A stretch of DNA of 64,000 bases, taken from Myxococcales bacterium (GTDB taxonomy: Bacteria > Myxococcota_A > Polyangia > Nannocystales > Nannocystaceae). The notes under the pieces were generated by a model. That model searched no databases. It saw only the letters and a program-made list of their open reading frames with translations, and was not told where the DNA came from. A program made the position numbers and the translations under genes. The stretch is taken from positions 196,623 through 260,622 of the forward strand of contig JACKDU010000012.1 of NCBI GenBank assembly GCA_020633335.1, read 5' to 3'. This document shows, in pieces, positions 58,997-64,000 of the stretch; positions within the stretch are counted from its first letter, which is position 1, and each line of letters starts with the position of its first letter.

Positions 58997-61993
58997 CTAC
59001 GGCGACGGCGACGGCGGCTCCGCGGCCTCGCCTCGCTCGCGCAGCCAGGCCTCGATCTCGGGATCGGCGGGCAGGTCGGCCTCGGCGCGGCCGGCTCGCG
59101 CGAGCGCGGCGAGCTCGCGGGCCCGCGGACGATCCCCGCCGGCGCCCTCGGGGGCCGCCCAGAGCCCGCGCGCGAGGCGGAAGCGGGCGTCGGCGAGGTC
59201 GGCCGGGCGGAGCTCGCGTGCGACCGCGATCGCGAGGGCGCGCTCGAGGAGGGTGAGCCCCTCCGCGGCCTCCGAGCGGGCGACGAGCGCCTCGCCGAGG
59301 GCGCCGAGGGGCTCGACGAGGAGGGGGTGCTCGGCGCCGACGGCCGCCTCGTCGATCGCGATCGCCCGGCGCTCGAGGTCGACGACCTCGTCGCGCTTCC
59401 CCTCGTGGGCGGCGATGAGCGCGAGGCCGTGGAGGTTGTGCGCGATCAGGGTGTCGACGCCGGCGTTGCGCTCGAGGATCCCCAGCGCCCGCTCATGGAG
59501 GGCGCGGGCGTCGGCGAGGCGCCCCTCCTTCTCGGCGATGATCGCCAGGCTCGCTAGGACCAGGGCGATGTCGCGGTGCTCCGGCGGGAGGGTCCGCTCG
59601 CGGATCGCCAGCGAGCGCTCGTAGAGGCGGCGCGCCTCCACGAGGTTGCCGTCGTCGGTCTCGATCGCCGCGAGGTTCGAGAGGTTGCTGGCGACCATCG
59701 GGTGCTCCGGATCGAAGGCGTCCTCGTTGATCGCCAGCGCCTTGCGGAGGAGGTCACGGGCGTCGGCGAAGCGGCCCTCGCGGCGCGCGTGGTTGCTGAG
59801 GCTGACGTAGAGGACCGCCGTGCGCGGGTGATCGGGGCCGTAGGCCTCGACGCAGATCGCCGCCGAGCGCTCGTGGTGCTCGCGGCTCGCCTTGTACTCG
59901 CCCATCATGGCCTCGGTCACCCCGAGGCTGCTGAGGGCTGCCGCGAGGCGCGGGCTCTTGGGGTCCTCCTCGGCCTCGCGGCGCCGGACGGTCTCGAGCT
60001 GGAGCTCGCGGGCGGCCGCGAGCTCGCCCTCCCGCTGGCGCAGGCGGCCGAGGCTGTGGAGGGCGTCGTCCTCGGCGCGCGCCGAGCCGGAGGCGCGGGC
60101 GACCGAGCGCATGTGGTCGACCCAGGCGCCGGCGTCCTTGAGCGCGCCGTTGTCGGCGTAGAAGCTGACGAGCTCGGCCGCGGCCTCGCTCGCCTCATCG
60201 AGCATCCGCAGCGAGAGGGCGTCGTGGTACGTCCGCGTGAGGGTCTCGTAGGCCGCGTCGCGCTCGCCCAACTCCTTGATGACGAGGCCGAGGCGGAGCT
60301 CGGCGCGGGCCACCAGGGGCTCGTAGCCGAGCCTCTTCGCGTCGGCGAGGGCCTCGTCGGCGATCGGTCGGGCCTCCTTGTAGCGGCCGGCGAGATCCTT
60401 GGCCTGCACCTCGAGGAGGCGCTCGTCGACCGTATTCACCGCGCGCGCGAGCTCCGGATCGCCGGGGGGCGGGACGGCGGCCGTGAGCGCGTCGAGGTCG
60501 GCGCAGCGATCGATGTCGGGGAGGGCGAAGGCGACGCTGAGGGCCTGCCGCACGAGCTCCGCGTCGCCGCGGGCGAGCTCGTCGACGCTCGCACGCAGCG
60601 CGCCGAGGCGGCGATCGAGGCAGGCCATCCGCAGATCGAGGAGCGCGGGCGAGTGCTCGCGGCGGCGGCCGGCCTCGCAGGCGTCGACCCGCGCCCGCAC
60701 CCAGGCGTCCGCGTAGCCGTCGAGGCGGGGCTCCAGGCGCTCCCAGGTGCCGGGCGCGAAGGCGAGGCCGCTCCCGAGGATCGCCGACTTGACCGCGGCC
60801 CGGCGCTCCCCGTCCCACGCGCCCTCGAGGTGGCGCTCCATCCCCTGGCAGATCCCGTCGTCGCTCGCGCTGGAGAGGGCGACCCCGCCGATCCCACCGC
60901 CGACGAGGGCGACGACGAGGGCCGCGCTCGCCCAGCGCCGCCGGCGAGCCGCGGGGTCGTCGGCGAGCGCGTCGAGGAGCGCGCCCATCGACGGCCAGCG
61001 GGCGTCGGGATCCGGGGCGAGGCCGCGGACGAGGATCGCGTGGAGCCAGCCCGGCGCCGTCGAGCCCCGCGGCGGCGGGCGGATCTCGCCCTCGCTCACC
61101 GCGTCCGCCAGCTCCGCGAGGCTCTCGCCGTCGAAGGGGCGCTGGCGGTGGAGCGCCTGGTAGAGGGCGACGCAGAAGGCGAAGAGGTCGCTGCGGGCGT
61201 CGACGCGGCGGCCGGCGAATTGCTCGGGGGACATGTACGCCGGCGTGCCGAGGAGCGTGCCGGTGCGGGTGAGGCTCTCGAGTGGGGCGCCGCTCTCCGG
61301 GGTGCTGTCGCCGGTGGCGATCGCGTCCGTGAGCTCGGCGGCCGAGCGCGCGAGGCCGAAGTCCATCACCCGCACCCGACCGTCGTCGCCGATCATCACG
61401 TTCTCGGGCTTGAAGTCGCGGTGGATGATCCCGGCGTCGTGGGCGGCCGCGAGGCCGCGGCCGGCGTCGATGAAGACCGCGAGGATCTGCCGCCAGGGGC
61501 GCTCGTTCGCCAGCCAGCGGTGGAGCGTCGCGCCCTCGATGTACTCCATGGCGATGAAGACCTGGCCCTCGTGGAGGCCGACGTCGTGGACACCGACGAC
61601 GTTGACGTGGCTCAGCCGCGCGAGCGCCTGGGCCTCGCGGAGGAGGCGGGCGGCGGCGTCGAAGCCTGAGCCGCGGCCGCTCGACGGCTTGAGGAGCTTG
61701 ACCGCGACCTTGCGATCGAGCTCGGGGTCGTAGGCCGCGAGGACGACGCCCATCGCCCCGGCGCCGAGCTCCCCGACGACGACATAGCGGCCGATCCGGA
61801 GGCCCGTCGTCGGCGGACCGGGGGGCGACGCGCTCCCGCCTCGAGCCGAGGCTCGCGTCGCCCCGAGGTCGTCCGCCGGTCGCTCGGGCGGCGCCGGGCG
61901 AGCCGCGGCGCCGCCGGATGCCACCGTCTCGTCGAGCTCATCGATCGCGGGCACGCCGATCGAGGATAGATCGCCGCTCCCCCGGGGCTCCAT
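58997..61993 (-). CDS. second Ser/Thr protein kinase with TPR repeats
   Basis: A 998-residue kinase with the same architecture as the one at 12760-15486: disordered N-terminus, kinase domain (about 68-340) with 'LGAGAMGVVLAAYD', Lys99 ('VAVKLLK'), 'HRDFKPEN' (Asp193), 'DFG' (211-213) and 'GTPAYMSPEQ'; a membrane helix at about 355-375 ('ALVVALVGGGIGGVAL'); and a long TPR region ('ERSLAIRERTLPPEHRDIALVLASLAIIAEKEGRLADARALHERALGILERN', seen in several repeats). The two kinases are paralogues with different N-termini. The TPR half probably senses partner proteins outside the cytoplasm. A small lipoprotein gene follows 60 bases after its stop. Confidence 0.93.
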   Translation of the reverse strand: MEPRGSGDLSSIGVPAIDELDETVASGGAAARPAPPERPADDLGATRASARGGSASPPGPPTTGLRIGRYVVVGELGAGAMGVVLAAYDPELDRKVAVKLLKPSSGRGSGFDAAARLLREAQALARLSHVNVVGVHDVGLHEGQVFIAMEYIEGATLHRWLANERPWRQILAVFIDAGRGLAAAHDAGIIHRDFKPENVMIGDDGRVRVMDFGLARSAAELTDAIATGDSTPESGAPLESLTRTGTLLGTPAYMSPEQFAGRRVDARSDLFAFCVALYQALHRQRPFDGESLAELADAVSEGEIRPPPRGSTAPGWLHAILVRGLAPDPDARWPSMGALLDALADDPAARRRRWASAALVVALVGGGIGGVALSSASDDGICQGMERHLEGAWDGERRAAVKSAILGSGLAFAPGTWERLEPRLDGYADAWVRARVDACEAGRRREHSPALLDLRMACLDRRLGALRASVDELARGDAELVRQALSVAFALPDIDRCADLDALTAAVPPPGDPELARAVNTVDERLLEVQAKDLAGRYKEARPIADEALADAKRLGYEPLVARAELRLGLVIKELGERDAAYETLTRTYHDALSLRMLDEASEAAAELVSFYADNGALKDAGAWVDHMRSVARASGSARAEDDALHSLGRLRQREGELAAARELQLETVRRREAEEDPKSPRLAAALSSLGVTEAMMGEYKASREHHERSAAICVEAYGPDHPRTAVLYVSLSNHARREGRFADARDLLRKALAINEDAFDPEHPMVASNLSNLAAIETDDGNLVEARRLYERSLAIRERTLPPEHRDIALVLASLAIIAEKEGRLADARALHERALGILERNAGVDTLIAHNLHGLALIAAHEGKRDEVVDLERRAIAIDEAAVGAEHPLLVEPLGALGEALVARSEAAEGLTLLERALAIAVARELRPADLADARFRLARGLWAAPEGAGGDRPRARELAALARAGRAEADLPADPEIEAWLRERGEAAEPPSPSP

Positions 61994-62114
61994 CCGCGGA
62001 GGCGGTCGATTCCGGCGAGCGACGGGTGCGGGCGCGCGCCCGCTGTCGCGGCGCGATCAGATCCGCGCGCCGGCGAGCGCGGATCGACGCCGCGCTGCCT
62101 TCGCGCGCGGCCAG

Positions 62115-63383
62115 CTAGGGCTCGTCGTCGCCGGCCTCGTCGTCGTCGCCGCCGCTCTCGCCGTAGATCCCGCGCCCCTCGAGCCTCCAGGCCTCGCGGC
62201 GGGCGCGGGCGCCCTCGCGCGACTCCTTGCCGCTCGGCGTGGGCTCGATCCAGCCGCGGCGCTCGAGGACGTTGCTCCGGCTCGGGGCGCAGCGCGGCTC
62301 CTCGGGGCCGCAGAGGAGGCGGATGTGGATATGCCCCTTGTGGCCGCGGGCGTGGCGGACGATCGCCTCCCACTTCCGATCCTTCGCCGGCCAGTGGATG
62401 ATCGGCTCGAGCTCCTCGGGGGTCTTGCCGGCCCAGCGCGCCGCCCAGTAGAGGTGCCGCTGGAGGCGTCGATCGAGGAAGATCATCGACACCTCGCCGG
62501 TGTCGAGGAAGGCGTCGATCAGCTCCCAGAGCGCCGGCCAGTCGACGTTGTCCGGGGTCGGGTAGGTCTCGAGGGGGACCGCCGGGAGGAGGGGGAGGCG
62601 GATGTCGATGTCGAGGCCCGTGCGGTGCGAGCGGTGGGGCGGGAATTTTCCGCCGCGCTTGCGGCTGATCGAGCCGATGAAGACGTCGCCCTCGTAGCCC
62701 CGCTCGACCCGGAGGTGGGTGAAAGCCGCGACCATCGTGTCGAGGGTGTGGGTGCTCGCCCAGAGCCCGTCGCGGCGGCCGCGGGTCCAGAGCGGCGAGT
62801 CGGGCAGGGGGATCCCATTGCGGAGGCGACCGCTCTGGGGGTGGCCGAGGCTCTCGGCGTCGCGGCGGTACTCGAGCTTCGGTGGCGCCGGGCCGCGGCG
62901 GCAATTGACGGTCTGCGGGACGCCCGGATCGTGCCAGATCGTCAGCGACGTCCCGGGCGCGAGCGGGCGGCCGGCCCTCGCCGGGTTCCAGCGCTGGAGC
63001 TCCTCGGGGAGGACGCGGTGGCGGACCGCGAGCGTGCTCCACTCGTCGCCCTCGACCGTCGTGTACTCGATCTTCTCGTGGGGCGGCGGCCGGCGATCGG
63101 TGCGGACCTTGAGCTTCTTGCCGGCCCGCAGGCGCGCGCGCGGGCTCGAGAGGTCATTCCAGGTGACGAGCTCGTCGCGGGAGACGCCGTAGCGGGCGGC
63201 GACCTGGCCGAGGCGCTCGTGCGGGCGGACGACGTGGACGATCCACTCGCGCTCGCCGAGGTGCTCGGTCTCGGTGAGCCATCGGCATGCGGGATCGCGG
63301 GCCCCGTCGCTCGGGAGCGCTTCGAGATCGGCGCCCGCGGTCTGAACCCAGAGGGCGAGCAGGGCGGCGACATGCCCCACCAT
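62115..63383 (-). CDS. murein endopeptidase, LysM plus M74 (MepA-like)
   Basis: A 422-residue cell-wall enzyme. After a hydrophobic N-terminus (signal) come two LysM units, 'HVVRPHERLGQVAARYGVSRDELVTWNDL' and 'TTVEGDEWSTLAVRHRVLPEELQRWNP' (in parts), for peptidoglycan binding. The catalytic domain is of the penicillin-insensitive endopeptidase type: 'SHRTGLDIDIRLPL' with zinc-binding His and Asp, and 'ARGHKGHIHIRLLCGPEEPRC' with the second His pair. It should cut D,D-cross-links. An Asp/Glu-rich tail ends the protein. It lies alone upstream of the kinase gene, so it may also be a predation-related hydrolase. Confidence 0.88.
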   Translation of the reverse strand: MVGHVAALLALWVQTAGADLEALPSDGARDPACRWLTETEHLGEREWIVHVVRPHERLGQVAARYGVSRDELVTWNDLSSPRARLRAGKKLKVRTDRRPPPHEKIEYTTVEGDEWSTLAVRHRVLPEELQRWNPARAGRPLAPGTSLTIWHDPGVPQTVNCRRGPAPPKLEYRRDAESLGHPQSGRLRNGIPLPDSPLWTRGRRDGLWASTHTLDTMVAAFTHLRVERGYEGDVFIGSISRKRGGKFPPHRSHRTGLDIDIRLPLLPAVPLETYPTPDNVDWPALWELIDAFLDTGEVSMIFLDRRLQRHLYWAARWAGKTPEELEPIIHWPAKDRKWEAIVRHARGHKGHIHIRLLCGPEEPRCAPSRSNVLERRGWIEPTPSGKESREGARARREAWRLEGRGIYGESGGDDDEAGDDEP

Positions 63384-63531
63384 CGGCCTCCCAGGCTATC
63401 GTGGATCGGCGGGCGCAGCAAGGCGGTCCGGGGCGGGGCGGGGCCGGCTCAGGGGCGCGAACGCAGGGGGGGCTCGCGCCGGCGCGCGGCATGTCAGCGG
63501 CGGCGCGCAAACTTGGTAGAGTCGCCCTCCC

Positions 63532-64000
63532 ATGGAGAACCGCTTCAAGCGCACGATCGAGTCGCTCCACCGCGAGGGCGCCTGTCCCCGGCTGCAGATC
63601 GATCTGACCCGCGACGGCGTCGTCTGCCCCGACTTCATCGTCGAGAAGTGGGGCGAGCGGCTGATCATCGACCTCGACCCGAGCTACCCGCTCAACCTCG
63701 AGTTCACCGCGACCGGCGTCGACGTCGACCTCTCCTTCGGCGGCTACGTCACCCGCTGCACCTTCCCCTACGCGGCGATCTACATGATCGTCGACCGCGC
63801 GACCGGGCGCGGCGCGCTCTTCGAGGAGAACATGCCGGCGTCGGTCCGCCGCGAGCGCGGGCTCAGCGTCGCGCCGACGCGGGCGCCCGAAGTCGCGCCG
63901 GCGCCCCGGCGAGATCGCAGCGCCGGCGAGTCGCGTCGTCGGCGACGGCGGCCGCGGGCCGAGGAGGAGGGCGGCGAGGAGGCGGCCCCGGAGGCGGCGG
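63532..64000 (+). CDS. sspB: SspB-like ClpXP adaptor (partial)
   Basis: The first 156 residues of a protein starting at ATG 63532. 'DGVVCPDFIVEKWGERLIIDLDPSYPLNLEFTATGVDVDLSFGGYVTRCTFPYAAIYMIVDRATGRGALFEENMP' (in parts: 'VVCPDFIVEKWGERLIIDL', 'VDLSFGGYVTRCTFPYAAIY', 'RGALFEENMP') follows the SspB fold, which delivers ssrA-tagged proteins to ClpXP in Proteobacteria. The remainder is Arg/Pro/Glu-rich and disordered, as in SspB, where the tail binds ClpX; here the tail is longer and continues past the window, so its contact motif cannot be seen. Confidence 0.75.
   Translation, partial: MENRFKRTIESLHREGACPRLQIDLTRDGVVCPDFIVEKWGERLIIDLDPSYPLNLEFTATGVDVDLSFGGYVTRCTFPYAAIYMIVDRATGRGALFEENMPASVRRERGLSVAPTRAPEVAPAPRRDRSAGESRRRRRRPRAEEEGGEEAAPEAA

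Overview
The window is chromosomal DNA of a very GC-rich Gram-negative bacterium. It is most likely a member of the Myxococcota, probably near the Nannocystales, but this is inferred from gene content and no marker gene was compared. Supporting signs are a MYXO-CTERM-like C-terminus on a multiheme cytochrome, a lipoprotein with Cys-rich DUF4215 repeats, many lipoproteins with Ser/Thr/Gly linkers, thrombospondin type-3 repeats, and two Ser/Thr kinases carrying TPR sensor regions. No tRNA, rRNA, CRISPR array, insertion sequence or integrase was seen.

Region 1 (1-12651, all on the minus strand) is the 5' part of an extracellular contractile injection system (eCIS, a phage-tail-like particle of the Afp/PVC type). 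In transcription order it encodes the sheath, inner tube, a Cys-pair assembly protein, a disordered linker protein, a DUF4255 tail-terminator protein, an AAA+ ATPase, a small protein, a tube-initiation protein, a LysM/gpX-like protein, the gpD hub and the gpV spike, which runs off the left edge. Start/stop overlaps indicate a single operon. Just upstream on the same strand lie a DUF4157 cargo protein with a peptidoglycan-binding module and a papain-like Cys/His/Asn domain, and a small putative lipoprotein that could protect the producer. This pair is the most interesting item in the window.

Region 2 (12760-30766) carries a Ser/Thr kinase, an OmpA-like lipoprotein, the scar of a deleted acetoin/aldehyde-type operon (a DUF779 stump head to head with a sigma-54 activator stump), two exported trypsin-like proteases, an exported intradiol-dioxygenase-like protein, several beta-propeller or low-complexity lipoproteins, a lone 20-codon ORF with a strong Shine-Dalgarno, a pentaheme surface protein, a CapA-family protein and a type I methyltransferase-like protein without its catalytic motif.

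Region 3 (30929-53801) is mainly envelope and housekeeping-type genes: a membrane ferritin-like protein, a sterol-desaturase-family hydroxylase, a rhomboid protease, a tandem SRPBCC protein, a DUF4215 lipoprotein, a P2-type cation ATPase, a frameshifted small beta protein, a TonB-dependent receptor coupled to a lipoprotein, a transglutaminase-like protein, a HAM1-like/metal-motif fusion, a ZIP transporter and cyclopropane-fatty-acid synthase.

Region 4 (53804-64000) holds an EF-hand protein, a compact aminotransferase/GNAT/HAD operon, a lipoprotein gene of visibly lower GC next to a palindrome-rich spacer, a second Ser/Thr kinase with TPR repeats, a LysM plus M74 murein endopeptidase and the 5' part of an SspB-like gene. 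No gene-free stretch exceeds 300 bases.
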